DNA from: Flavobacterium ustbae
Lineage (GTDB): Bacteria; Bacteroidota; Bacteroidia; Flavobacteriales; Flavobacteriaceae
Length of the DNA: 64,000 bases
Assembly (NCBI RefSeq): GCF_003946915.1
Contig: NZ_RPOC01000004.1
Span: 186,001-250,000, forward strand
Reading direction: 5' to 3'
The notes beneath the pieces were generated by a model. It worked only from the letters and a program-made list of their open reading frames with translations. It did no database searches and had not been told where the DNA came from. Shown here piece by piece: positions 1 to 7,827 of the stretch (positions are counted from its first letter, which is position 1; every line of letters starts with the position of its first letter). A program made the position numbers and the translations under genes.

Positions 1-873
1 AATGGTTTTAATTTCCCTGTATTCTTCTTCAGTAATTAATCCTTTTAGAAGCGAAATATAGCTTTCTAAAATCATGCCGACCGCAATGGCTTCACCATGC
101 AGTAAAGTTGTTTTTTCTTCACTTTCTAAAAAATAACCCTCGATGGCATGCCCTAACGTATGACCAAAATTTAATGCTTTACGGATATTTTTCTCCGTTG
201 GGTCCTGAATAACAATTTCATTTTTAATTTCAACAGAGCGATAAATCAGCTGATCTAATTCATCAAAAATAATTGACTTTAAATCTGAGAACTGTCTCCA
301 ATAGGGCGCATCGTATATTAAACCGTGTTTAAGCATTTCTGCCAAACCAGAACGCATTTCGCTTTGTGGCAAAGTTTCTAAATATTTCGTATCAATTAAT
401 ACCATTTGAGGTACATTGATAACACCAATCTGATTTTTAAGATTTCCTAAATCAACTCCTGTTTTTCCTCCAACAGAAGCGTCAACCATAGACAATAAAG
501 TAGTTGGAATGTTGATAAAATCGACACCTCTTTTAAATGTAGAAGCGACAAAACCTCCCAAATCTGTAACAACGCCACCGCCCAAATTAATAATCAGTGA
601 TTTTCTGTCAGCGCCAAGCTCTGTCAAGATATTCCAGATTTCAATACAAGTTTCTATATTTTTATTTGCTTCTCCAGCTTCAAATTCAATAATTTCGATT
701 GCCAATTCTGTTTCAAGAAGCGGAATAAATTTTGACAAACAATACTCATTAGTCTGATCATCTACAATTATAAAAATATTAGAATATTTACTTTCTCTTA
801 AATGTTTATTTAAAGCTTCGTAAGCATTCTCATTGAAATGTACGAGATAATTATTGGCTTGAATAGATTGCAT
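1..873 (-). CDS. aroB: 3-dehydroquinate synthase, 3' part cut by window edge
   Basis: Shikimate pathway enzyme that cyclises DAHP to 3-dehydroquinate in the cytoplasm. The reading frame opens at an ATG (complement of 871-873; N-terminus MQSIQANNYLVHF) and stays open for 291 codons to the window edge, so the C-terminus is missing; the family is usually about 350 residues. The middle of the frame encodes the NAD-binding GGGVVTDLGGF region (about 540-600), followed by the Asp/Lys-rich segment typical of the family. Assignment is from these motifs; the neighbour on the far side is not visible. Confidence is high because the frame is uninterrupted and the glycine-rich motif is specific. Confidence 0.93.
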   Translation of the reverse strand, partial: MQSIQANNYLVHFNENAYEALNKHLRESKYSNIFIIVDDQTNEYCLSKFIPLLETELAIEIIEFEAGEANKNIETCIEIWNILTELGADRKSLIINLGGGVVTDLGGFVASTFKRGVDFINIPTTLLSMVDASVGGKTGVDLGNLKNQIGVINVPQMVLIDTKYLETLPQSEMRSGLAEMLKHGLIYDAPYWRQFSDLKSIIFDELDQLIYRSVEIKNEIVIQDPTEKNIRKALNFGHTLGHAIEGYFLESEEKTTLLHGEAIAVGMILESYISLLKGLITEEEYREIKTI

Positions 874-997
874 AAGTCTTTAGTTAATTGAAAACGCAAA
901 ATAAGGCATTTTAAACTAAAAAATAGGGAGATTGATCTTATAATTTATTTCAAATTTGAAGATTAATGTGACAAATTAGATCTTTATTTTTTTGGTT

Positions 998-3304
998 TTA
1001 ATTGCAATTTGCAGTTGTCTGTAATGCTTGAGCAAATTTTTTAGCTTTTGCTGAATTTAAATATTTGCAAAAATTAGACTCGTCACCAACATTCCTATAA
1101 CAAAAACCTAAAAAATATTCTGTTTTACCATCTTGTAAATCTGGGTATTTTATTGCATTTAAAAGGTAAGGTATTGCTTCTTTATTTTTTCCTCGGTTGT
1201 AATAATAAAAACCAATATTTTGCAAAGCATATACATTTTTAGTGTCAATTTCTAAAGCCTTTTTATAACTCTGCAGCGCATTCTCAAATTGTGCTTTGGA
1301 TTCAAATTCTTGTCCTTTTACAAGATAATCGGTAATTAAAATGCTGTTTTTAGACTTTAGCAAGATACTGTCTTTAGGAAAGATTTTTAAACCTTGGTCT
1401 ATAAATTTCACTAATTGTTTTCGTTCAGCACCGCCATTTTGTAAAGCAGATAATGCGAGCGTCCATGCTACAGGCTTTTTTGTAATGGAGAAAAATAATT
1501 TATGCTCTTTTTTTATTTCTCCAGTATCTTTTTTCGTTGAAGCCAGTATAGTCGAAGTTTTATAAAAAAACAGATTAACAGGTTTTAAATAAAAAGCTTT
1601 TTTACAATAGATATAAGCACTGTCTAGATTTCCTTTATTTAATGCTATCATATATTTGTAAAAATCTATTCTACCCGAATATGGATTAATTTTGCTAGCC
1701 TTAGAGAAACAATTCATTGCTTTATCATAATTCTTTTCTCTCAGATAATAAATCGCAGCATATTCATAAAAAGATTCCGAGGTATTAAATACATTGGGAT
1801 AGCTAGGAATTCTTTTTACTACTTCGTCTCCGCTTAAATAAAAACTGTTTACGTTTACATTTGTATTTACATCGTCGGTTTTTATCAAATATTCTAAATT
1901 TGAGGCCTTACAAATTAAATATGCAGAATAACTTGTAATTAAAGAAACAAAAACAATACTGCAAATTATAACTTTTGTTCCTTTAAGAACTGGTTTAGAA
2001 TCTGAATTAAATAATGAAGAATCATTTATAATAGTTAAAGCTAGCAACAAGGCAAAAAATATTTGCATTGTTGGTCTGTACATTGGGAAATTGAATAATG
2101 AATCTAAGCCATAAACTATATTTAGCAGAAGGCAGAGTATAGCAACTGTTTTTACAGTAGAATCTTTAGATTTAAAAATTCGTTTGATATTAATGAAAGT
2201 AACTAGAATAAATATAGAGAGATAAATTAGGGAATTAAAGATTCCAGTTTCTGCCATTATTTCTAAAAAATCATTGTGTGCGTGTAAAGAAACTATAGAA
2301 CCATCTCCGTGATTTTTCTCGTACGGAATTGATTCAACCTGATAGTTGCCTAAACCAATTCCTAAAAAGGGATATTTTTTGCTAATCTCAATTGCATTCT
2401 TCCAATAAAATAATCTAGCTTGCGACGATTCATCATCAGTGTTTATCTGCGTAAACCTATTTTCTATCGATTTATATCTTCCTGTATTTTGTGTTTTTTG
2501 AAGAATAGAATTAGAATATAAAAATGCGACTAAGATTGGAATAATTAGGTATACAATTTTTACGCCTGTTTGTTTATTAAAATGGTATTCCTTTATTAAA
2601 TAAATTATATAAACAATATAAATTAAAATAATGTTGATTAACGAAGTTCTAGCGCCTGTTAAAAAAATGATAGTGGTTGCTGTAAAGAGTGCTAAGAGTA
2701 GAAAGACTCTTTTAAAATCTGTAAAATAAGTTATACCTAATAGTAGAAAAGGAATTTTAATACTTAGACTGGCTGCCAAAATATTAATATTTCCTGTATT
2801 TCCTTTCATTGCTCCAAGAACATTAAGAATAGACGAACCTCTTGGAACAATTAAAATATCCATTAATTGTTGTGCTGATTGCAAAAAAGCGGCAACACCA
2901 ACAATTAAAATTATTTTGCTCCATAAGTGAAGTTTGTTTTTGAATAAGATAGAAAGATTGATAAAAAGACAAAATACAATCGCAATTTCTGTAATTTTTG
3001 TAAAGACAAGCGAAAGGTTTTTCCCAGTAAATATGGAGATGCTGCAAAGAAAAAGAAATGCTACATAAAACCTAAATGAATAGCTATTTTTAATGGAAAT
3101 TATAGCACATGGATCAATCCTATAAGTATTCAAAAACAAATAAAGGCCAATTAATAAATTTAATATAGTGATATAGAAAAATTGTACATTAATGATTTCC
3201 ATTGTTTTAAAATACGGTAAGAAATCAATAACTAATAAAGAAATTACAAACAATAATGCTACAAAATCGGGTACATTTTTTTGTCTATAAAAGTATCTAT
3301 CCAT
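998..3304 (-). CDS. O-antigen ligase/polymerase-like membrane protein with C-terminal TPRs
   Basis: Predicted polytopic inner-membrane protein of 768 residues. Residues 1-470 hold about 12 hydrophobic segments and the Wzy_C (O-antigen ligase) signature: TGARTS at 216-221, ARLFYW at 296-301, GIGLGNY at 315-321 and HAHNDFLE at 341-348. Residues about 500-768 are soluble and built of tetratricopeptide-like helices (several A-x-x-x-Y/G pairs with NPYSGR- and P-rich turns). The family joins or polymerises lipid-linked glycans at the periplasmic face; the substrate cannot be told here. No glycosyltransferases adjoin it, so it is not in an obvious polysaccharide locus. It stands alone between aroB and the divergent proline dehydrogenase gene. 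Confidence 0.82.
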   Translation of the reverse strand: MDRYFYRQKNVPDFVALLFVISLLVIDFLPYFKTMEIINVQFFYITILNLLIGLYLFLNTYRIDPCAIISIKNSYSFRFYVAFLFLCSISIFTGKNLSLVFTKITEIAIVFCLFINLSILFKNKLHLWSKIILIVGVAAFLQSAQQLMDILIVPRGSSILNVLGAMKGNTGNINILAASLSIKIPFLLLGITYFTDFKRVFLLLALFTATTIIFLTGARTSLINIILIYIVYIIYLIKEYHFNKQTGVKIVYLIIPILVAFLYSNSILQKTQNTGRYKSIENRFTQINTDDESSQARLFYWKNAIEISKKYPFLGIGLGNYQVESIPYEKNHGDGSIVSLHAHNDFLEIMAETGIFNSLIYLSIFILVTFINIKRIFKSKDSTVKTVAILCLLLNIVYGLDSLFNFPMYRPTMQIFFALLLALTIINDSSLFNSDSKPVLKGTKVIICSIVFVSLITSYSAYLICKASNLEYLIKTDDVNTNVNVNSFYLSGDEVVKRIPSYPNVFNTSESFYEYAAIYYLREKNYDKAMNCFSKASKINPYSGRIDFYKYMIALNKGNLDSAYIYCKKAFYLKPVNLFFYKTSTILASTKKDTGEIKKEHKLFFSITKKPVAWTLALSALQNGGAERKQLVKFIDQGLKIFPKDSILLKSKNSILITDYLVKGQEFESKAQFENALQSYKKALEIDTKNVYALQNIGFYYYNRGKNKEAIPYLLNAIKYPDLQDGKTEYFLGFCYRNVGDESNFCKYLNSAKAKKFAQALQTTANCN

Positions 3305-3472
3305 AATGTAAAATAAGCAGAATAATTAAGTTAAAATTGTGATGTATTTTATTACAAACTTAGGTTAAATATTGCTAAAACTTTAGTTGTAAATTTAATT
3401 ATGTCTTATTCTGATACAAATAAAACCTCAAAATTACTCCTCTGATATTGATCATTGTTTAAAACTCTGTCC

Positions 3473-3480
3473 TATATTTG
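3473..3480 (+). promoter_or_regulatory. -7 element of the proline dehydrogenase promoter
   Basis: TATATTTG matches the Bacteroidota -7 consensus TAnnTTTG exactly and lies 17 bp before the ATG at 3498. A TTG at 3448-3450 is 22 bp upstream and may be the -33 element. Confidence 0.6.
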
Positions 3481-3497
3481 CATAAAAAATAAATTTA

Positions 3498-4667
3498 ATG
3501 GAAAAGATATTCGATAATACACAAGTTGCATTTTCACTTAAAAGTGATACAGAACTTGATAGAGCTTACTTTCTTTTTAAAATGATTGATAGCGAACCTC
3601 TTGTGAGGATTGGAACTGCTGTTACTAACTTTGCAATTAAAGCTCATTTGCCAGTAGAAGGATTAATACGAGCAACGGTTTTTGACCATTTTTGTGGTGG
3701 TGTAAACGAAAATGACTGCCTTACTGTTGTTGACAAAATGTTTACAAAAGGGGTGTCTTCTGTATTGGACTATTCTGTTGAAGGAAAAGAAGAAGAGGAG
3801 CAGTTTGATGCTGCTTTGGAAATGACATTAAGAACGGTTGAATTTGCGAAGGAACGCCTTGCTATTCCGTTTGCTGTATTTAAGCCAACAGGACTTGGAC
3901 GTTTTGAATTGTATGAGAAATTAGGCGAAAAACAAACTCTTAGTCCAGCTGAACAAGCAGAGTGGGATAGAGTAGTGGCTCGTTTCGATAAAATCTGTAG
4001 CGAAGCACATAAAAAAGATGTTGCATTATTAATTGATGGTGAAGAAAGCTGGATGCAAGATGCTGCTGATGATTTGGTTACCGAAATGATGCGTAAATAC
4101 AATAAAGATAAAGCAATTGTATTTAACACTTTACAAATGTACCGTTGGGATCGTTTAGATTATTTGAAAAAACTTCATGAAGTTGCAAAAACGGAAGGTT
4201 TTTATATCGGAATGAAATTGGTTCGTGGGGCTTACATGGAAAAAGAAAACAAAAGAGCCGAAGAAAAAGGTTATGTTTCTCCAATCTGTGTTTCTAAAGA
4301 AGCAACCGATGTGAATTATGATAATGCTGTTCATTATATGTTAGATCACATCGAAAAAATGGCCATTTTTGCAGGAACTCATAATGAAGCGAGTTCATAC
4401 AAATTAATGGAAATGATGGCAGAAAAAGGAATGGATAAAAACGATTCTAGAATCTGGTTCGGTCAATTATACGGAATGAGTGATAATATTAGCTACAACT
4501 TAGCAGAAAACGGCTATAATGTTGCTAAATATCTACCATTCGGACCTGTAAAAGATGTTATGCCGTACTTAATTCGCCGTGCAGAGGAGAATACTTCTGT
4601 TGCTGGTCAAACGAGCCGCGAATTATCTATGATTAAAACAGAACGTAAACGTAGAAAAGGGAAATAA
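3498..4667 (+). CDS. proline dehydrogenase (FAD-dependent, stand-alone)
   Basis: Oxidises L-proline to pyrroline-5-carboxylate, passing electrons to FAD and the quinone pool; first step of proline catabolism. The 389-residue protein is the PRODH barrel only, without the P5C dehydrogenase half of PutA. Family motifs: MKLVRGAYMEKE near 239-250, THNEAS near 298, GQLYGMSDNIS near 328 and the flavin/substrate-binding YLIRRAEENT near 360. ATG start with a consensus -7 box just upstream; a strong hairpin terminator follows at 4717-4749. Monocistronic. The P5C dehydrogenase partner is not in this window. Confidence 0.93.
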   Translation: MEKIFDNTQVAFSLKSDTELDRAYFLFKMIDSEPLVRIGTAVTNFAIKAHLPVEGLIRATVFDHFCGGVNENDCLTVVDKMFTKGVSSVLDYSVEGKEEEEQFDAALEMTLRTVEFAKERLAIPFAVFKPTGLGRFELYEKLGEKQTLSPAEQAEWDRVVARFDKICSEAHKKDVALLIDGEESWMQDAADDLVTEMMRKYNKDKAIVFNTLQMYRWDRLDYLKKLHEVAKTEGFYIGMKLVRGAYMEKENKRAEEKGYVSPICVSKEATDVNYDNAVHYMLDHIEKMAIFAGTHNEASSYKLMEMMAEKGMDKNDSRIWFGQLYGMSDNISYNLAENGYNVAKYLPFGPVKDVMPYLIRRAEENTSVAGQTSRELSMIKTERKRRKGK

Positions 4668-4716
4668 TTGAGTGTTCAGTGTTCCGTTTTTTAGTGTTCA
4701 GTTACAATAATAATTG

Positions 4717-4749
4717 AAAAAGCTCCAATCAAGAAGATTGGAGCTTTTT
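4717..4749 (+). terminator. terminator after proline dehydrogenase gene
   Basis: Perfect 14-bp stem AAAAAGCTCCAATC / GATTGGAGCTTTTT with a 5-nt loop and a T-run. Confidence 0.85.
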
Positions 4750-4777
4750 ATGTTTAATTTAGATTTATATTTTTATT

Positions 4778-4810
4778 AAACCCGACAGGTTTTTAAAACC
4801 TGTCGGGTTT
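4778..4810. repeat. CCCGACAGG hairpin repeat, copy 1
   Basis: Inverted repeat AAACCCGACAGG / CCTGTCGGGTTT around a T/A-rich centre. Near-identical copies occur at 35724-35755 and 35858-35890. GC-rich stem in an AT-rich genome; unlike ordinary terminators it is reused at unrelated loci. Confidence 0.85.
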
Positions 4811-4817
4811 GAAATCG

Positions 4818-4854
4818 AAAAAACTTCATTTGATTTATCAAATGAAGTTTTTTT
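4818..4854 (-). terminator. terminator after the ABC exporter gene
   Basis: Stem AAAAAACTTCATTT / AAATGAAGTTTTTT with A-run on the plus strand, i.e. a U-run in the minus transcript; lies just past the stop of the minus-strand ABC gene at 4889. Confidence 0.75.
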
Positions 4855-4855
4855 A

Positions 4856-4886
4856 TTGGAATTTGGAATTTCAAAAATTGGAATTT
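4856..4886. repeat. ATTCCAAATTCC-family repeat
   Basis: TTGGAATTTGGAATTTC followed by AAAAATTGGAATTT. The same motif in either orientation recurs at 23398-23457, 31979-32055, 32437-32477, 43995-44158 and 62170-62202, always intergenic. Confidence 0.7.
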
Positions 4887-4888
4887 AT

Positions 4889-6679
4889 TTAAGAATTGCT
4901 AAACTGTAAGTTGCTTAAATTCTTATAAATACCATTTTCTAAGTTTATTAATTCCTGGTGAGTTCCTTCTTCAGAAATTTTTCCGTTATCTAGAACTAAG
5001 ATTTTATCTGCGTTTCTAATTGTAGAAAGTCTGTGCGCTATAATAATGCTTGTTCTTCCTTCCATTAAAACTTCTAAAGCTTCCTGAACCAGTTTCTCGC
5101 TTTCACTGTCTAGAGACGAAGTAGCTTCATCTAAAATTAAAATACTTGGGTTTTTAAGCAATGCTCTTGCAATTGCAATACGCTGACGTTGTCCTCCAGA
5201 AAGTTTAACACCGCGTTCTCCAACCAAAGTTTCAAATTTCTCTGGGAATCCGTCAACAAAATTAAAAGCATTGGCTTGTTTCGCAGCAGCAATAATTTCT
5301 TCTTCAGTTGCGTTCGGATTTCCGTACGCAATATTTTCTCTTATTGATCCTCCGAATAATATAACATCTTGAGGCACAATACTCATATTTCCGCGAAGGT
5401 CTTCTAAATCATAATCTTGAATCTTTTTGCCGTCTACTAATATCTCTCCAGAAGTGATGTCATAAAAACGCAATAAAAGTGAAGAGATAGTTGATTTTCC
5501 TGCACCACTTGGACCAACGATTGCTATTTTCTGTCCGAAGTCTGCATTAAAATTAACATCTTTCAAAACCTGAACTTCTTTTCTTGAAGGATAACTAAAA
5601 GCAACATTTTTGAAAGCTACATTTCCTTTTATTTTATCTACAGCAGTAAGTCTTGGTTTAGCATTGATTTCTTCAGGAGATTCTTCTAATAATTCAAAAA
5701 CACGCTCTGTTGCTCCAACGGCTTTTTGAATCTGAGCATACATCTCGGCAATTCCACCAAAAGAAGCCCCGATAAAGGTAGTATACAAGACAAATGAAAT
5801 TAGATCGCCCACACCTTCAACTTCTCCTTTAATCGTTAAAGTAATTCCGTACCAAACTACGGCAACAACGCATCCGAAAAGGCATAGGATAATAAACGAA
5901 GCAAAATAACCTCTATATTGACCGCCTTTAATAGCAATTTTTACAATTTCTCTAATCTTATTTTTATAGCGCTGAATTTCGTACCATTCGTTTGCAAATG
6001 CTTTCACATTACTTATTCCTTGCAAAGTTTCTTCGACAATAACTTGGCTTTCGGCTACTTTATCTTGTGTTTTTTTTCCGTATTTACGAATAAATCTTCC
6101 AAATATTACTGCCGCAATTGCCACAAGAGGTACAATTGCCAGCATCATTAAAGTCAGTTTTGGACTAATACTTCCTAAAATCACAAAACCTCCAATGATC
6201 AAAATAAATTGACGCAGAAATTCGGCGATAGTTGTACTGAAAGTGTCTTGTAACTGCGAAATATCAGCACTGATTCTACTATTCAATTCACCAACACGTT
6301 TTTGAGAATAAAACGACATTGGTAACTTTATTAGGTTCTCATATAAGGCAAAACGAATATTAGAAAGTGAGTTTTCTGTAAAATTTACGAAGAGTGAAAT
6401 TCTAAAGAAAGAGAAAACGGCCTGCAGAACCAAAATCCCCATTAAGCCAAGCGCTATTTCGTTGGCTCTAGAAAGATCTTTATTGGTAACGCAATCTACG
6501 AGCATTCCCATAAGTTTAGGAAAGGCTAGGGCGGTGGCGCTGGTTAAAAAAAGGAAAATCAAACCTAGGAAAAATTTCCATTTGTGGTTTTTAGCATATT
6601 TAAAAATTCGAAGTGCTTTTTGAAGGGAGTTAGAGTTTAATTTAGCTTTCGGTAAATCATTTTCTTGAAATCTTGCCAT
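4889..6679 (-). CDS. ABC exporter, MsbA/type IV, membrane and ATPase domains fused
   Basis: Half-transporter that works as a homodimer to export a lipid or drug across the inner membrane; substrate unknown. Residues about 30-310 are the six-helix transmembrane domain. Residues about 345-590 are the nucleotide-binding domain, with Walker A GPSGAGKST near 390, Q-loop VPQDVILFGG, signature LSGGQRQRIAIARAL near 495, Walker B ILILDEATSSLD near 517 and switch His in IIAHRLSTIRNA. The start is taken at ATG 6679 (MARFQENDLPK) rather than the TTG four codons upstream, because the ATG follows a TAnnTTTG element by 22 bp. Monocistronic, with its own terminator. Confidence 0.9.
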   Translation of the reverse strand: MARFQENDLPKAKLNSNSLQKALRIFKYAKNHKWKFFLGLIFLFLTSATALAFPKLMGMLVDCVTNKDLSRANEIALGLMGILVLQAVFSFFRISLFVNFTENSLSNIRFALYENLIKLPMSFYSQKRVGELNSRISADISQLQDTFSTTIAEFLRQFILIIGGFVILGSISPKLTLMMLAIVPLVAIAAVIFGRFIRKYGKKTQDKVAESQVIVEETLQGISNVKAFANEWYEIQRYKNKIREIVKIAIKGGQYRGYFASFIILCLFGCVVAVVWYGITLTIKGEVEGVGDLISFVLYTTFIGASFGGIAEMYAQIQKAVGATERVFELLEESPEEINAKPRLTAVDKIKGNVAFKNVAFSYPSRKEVQVLKDVNFNADFGQKIAIVGPSGAGKSTISSLLLRFYDITSGEILVDGKKIQDYDLEDLRGNMSIVPQDVILFGGSIRENIAYGNPNATEEEIIAAAKQANAFNFVDGFPEKFETLVGERGVKLSGGQRQRIAIARALLKNPSILILDEATSSLDSESEKLVQEALEVLMEGRTSIIIAHRLSTIRNADKILVLDNGKISEEGTHQELINLENGIYKNLSNLQFSNS

Positions 6680-6701
6680 TTGAATATACAATTAAGGTAC
6701 G

Positions 6702-6709
6702 CAAAGGTA
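6702..6709 (-). promoter_or_regulatory. -7 element for the ABC exporter gene
   Basis: Minus strand reads TACCTTTG, an exact TAnnTTTG match, 22 bp upstream of the chosen ATG. Confidence 0.55.
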
Positions 6710-6875
6710 TGACTATAGCAAATGAATACAAAAAGAATATGCCGAATTGCCTTTGATGGATCTGATTTTTAACTAAATTTAAGAAATTCCAGATTTTTGT
6801 CTTTTTTTAATTCCTTGATAAATAGATCTCTAATTATTTCATCAAAATTATTTTTCACTTTTTTCATAAAAAGGC

Positions 6876-6905
6876 TTGCAAATATAAAATCTAGCTGTAT
6901 ATTTG
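6876..6905 (+). promoter_or_regulatory. promoter of tRNA-Val
   Basis: TTG at 6876-6878, a 19-bp spacer, then TATATTTG at 6898-6905: an exact match to the Bacteroidota -33/-7 arrangement, 37 bp before the tRNA. Confidence 0.8.
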
Positions 6906-6942
6906 CACTCGCAATCACAAACGATAGCAACCTAGTAAAATA

Positions 6943-7020
6943 GGGCGATTAGCTCAGCTGGTTCAGAGCACCTCGTTTACACCGAGGGGGTCGGGGGTTC
7001 GAACCCCTCATCGCCCACCA
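6943..7020 (+). tRNA. tRNA-Val (anticodon UAC)
   Basis: Full cloverleaf. The acceptor stem is GGGCGAT / ATCGCCC, the anticodon stem CCTCG / CGAGG closes loop TTTACAC with anticodon TAC, and the T arm is GGGGGTTCGAACCCCT. CCA is encoded at 7018-7020. A consensus promoter lies upstream and a hairpin terminator at 7029-7060. It heads a tandem array of GIY-YIG genes whose ends contain decayed copies of this tRNA. Confidence 0.96.
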
Positions 7021-7028
7021 CTTTAAAC

Positions 7029-7060
7029 AACCTCTAAAATCTTTTGATTTTGGAGGTTTT
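7029..7060 (+). terminator. terminator after tRNA-Val
   Basis: AACCTCTAAAATC / GATTTTGGAGGTTT hairpin with a following T-run. An edited version (AACTCCAAAGTCA / TGATTTTGGAGTT) sits at the matching place in cassette copy 2, 7407-7437. Confidence 0.75.
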
Positions 7061-7076
7061 TATTTTATATCTATTT

Positions 7077-7356
7077 ATGAGTTTCGTTGTTTACATCTTA
7101 TTTAGCGAAAGCAAGAACAAAATTCTACATTGGCTTTACTTCTAATTTAGAAGAAAGAATGATCAGACACAATCAAAAAAGCAAAGGTTTTACAGGAAAT
7201 ACAAATGACTGGAAAGTAGTTTACACAAAAAACTATCAAACCAAAGAACTTGCACACAAAAGAGAACTTCAAATTAAGTCTTGGAAAAGCAGAATCAAAA
7301 TAGAGGAATTAATTTCTAAAAAGATTAGTTCAGCTGGTTCAGAGCATTCCGATTAG
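7077..7356 (+). pseudogene. GIY-YIG nuclease, frameshifted copy
   Basis: Homologous along its whole length to the intact gene at 7455. The natural ATG at 7077 reads MSFVVYILFSESKNK, then runs out of frame: this copy has AAAA at 7119-7122 where the other copy has AAA. After the extra A the correct frame continues (FYIGFTSNLEERM...) to a TAG at 7354-7356. A protein could start at the out-of-frame TTG at 7087, but that would lack the first (GIY-equivalent VYIL) motif strand. The last ten codons, read ISSAGSEHSD, are tRNA-derived sequence. Confidence 0.8.
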
Positions 7357-7397
7357 CATCGGAATTCGTCGGGGGTTCGAACCCCTCATCGCCCACA
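7323..7397 (+). pseudogene. tRNA-Val remnant 1, overlapping the GIY-YIG 3' end
   Basis: GATTAG, the D arm (TTCAGCTGGTTCAGAGC) and the T arm plus 3' acceptor half (GGGGGTTCGAACCCCTCATCGCCCAC) match the upstream tRNA. The 5' acceptor bases GGGC are lost and the anticodon arm is replaced by the palindrome TTCCGATTAGCATCGGAA, which supplies the stop codon of the nuclease frame. It cannot fold as a working tRNA. Confidence 0.85.
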
Positions 7398-7454
7398 AAT
7401 TTCCGAAAACTCCAAAGTCATTTGATTTTGGAGTTTTTTATTTTACATCTATTT

Positions 7455-7733
7455 ATGAGTTTCGTTGTTTACATCTTATTTAGCGAAAGCAATAACAAAT
7501 TCTACATTGGCTTTACTTCTAATTTAGAAGAAAGAATTATCAGACACAATCAAAAAAGCAAAGGTTTTATAGGAAATACAAATGACTGGAAAGTAGTTTA
7601 CACAGAAAACTATCAAACCAAAGAACTTGCACACAAAAGAGAACTTCAAATTAAGTCTTGGAAAAGCAGAATCAAAATAGAAGAATTAATTTCTAAAAAG
7701 ATTAGTTCAGCTGGTTCAGAGCATTCCGATTAG
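7455..7733 (+). CDS. GIY-YIG nuclease-domain protein (UPF0213/URI type)
   Basis: Small single-domain endonuclease-fold protein of 92 residues; the family cuts DNA in repair or mobility contexts, but stand-alone bacterial members are mostly uncharacterised. Motifs: VYIL near 4-7 and FYIGFT near 15-20 (the GIY and YIG strands), catalytic-Arg helix LEERIIRH near 24-31, and the Glu helix AHKRELQIKSW near 60-70. The ATG at 7455 is preferred over a longer in-frame extension because cassette copy 1 has the same ATG context and the family starts at this strand. The last ten residues, ISSAGSEHSD, are encoded by decayed tRNA-Val sequence. Confidence 0.82.
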   Translation: MSFVVYILFSESNNKFYIGFTSNLEERIIRHNQKSKGFIGNTNDWKVVYTENYQTKELAHKRELQIKSWKSRIKIEELISKKISSAGSEHSD

Positions 7734-7796
7734 CATCGGAAGTGGTCGGGGGTTCGAACCTTCCGATGAATCGGAACAAGCTATCATCGCCCACCA
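7701..7796 (+). pseudogene. tRNA-Val remnant 2, with inserted palindrome
   Basis: Again GATTAG, D arm, the TTCCGATTAGCATCGGAA palindrome and the start of the T arm. Here the T arm is interrupted after TTCGAACC by about 24 bp containing a second palindrome, TTCCGATGAATCGGAA, before CATCGCCCACCA resumes. Not a functional tRNA. Confidence 0.85.
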
Positions 7797-7798
7797 AG

Positions 7799-7826
7799 AA
7801 ACTCCTTAAGAAATTAAGGAGTTTTT
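7799..7826 (+). terminator. terminator hairpin, AACTCCTTAA family
   Basis: AAACTCCTTAA / TTAAGGAGTTT with T-run. The same stem sequence is reused at 10446-10473 and 15957-15984. Confidence 0.8.
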
Positions 7827-7827
7827 T

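Larger units (their letters stand above)
6947..7796 (+). repeat. tandem tRNA-Val / GIY-YIG cassette (about 378-bp period)
   Basis: The sequence from inside the tRNA through a terminator hairpin and a GIY-YIG gene is repeated with an offset of 376-378 bp. Copy 1 is tRNA 6943-7020 plus the gene at 7077. Copy 2 is the tRNA remnant 7323-7397 plus the gene at 7455. A third tRNA remnant (7701-7796) closes the array. The two gene copies differ at only a few positions, so the duplication looks recent. Confidence 0.9.

Noticed and set aside
509..757. 82-codon plus-strand ORF
   Set aside because: Antisense to aroB, with no motif.
2823..3047. 74-codon minus-strand ORF
   Set aside because: Lies within the O-antigen ligase-like gene in another frame; no motif.
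7323..7397. Second tRNA gene
   Set aside because: 5' acceptor half is lost and the anticodon arm is replaced by a palindrome with a wrong-sized loop.
7701..7796. Third tRNA gene
   Set aside because: Interrupted T arm and missing 5' acceptor bases.
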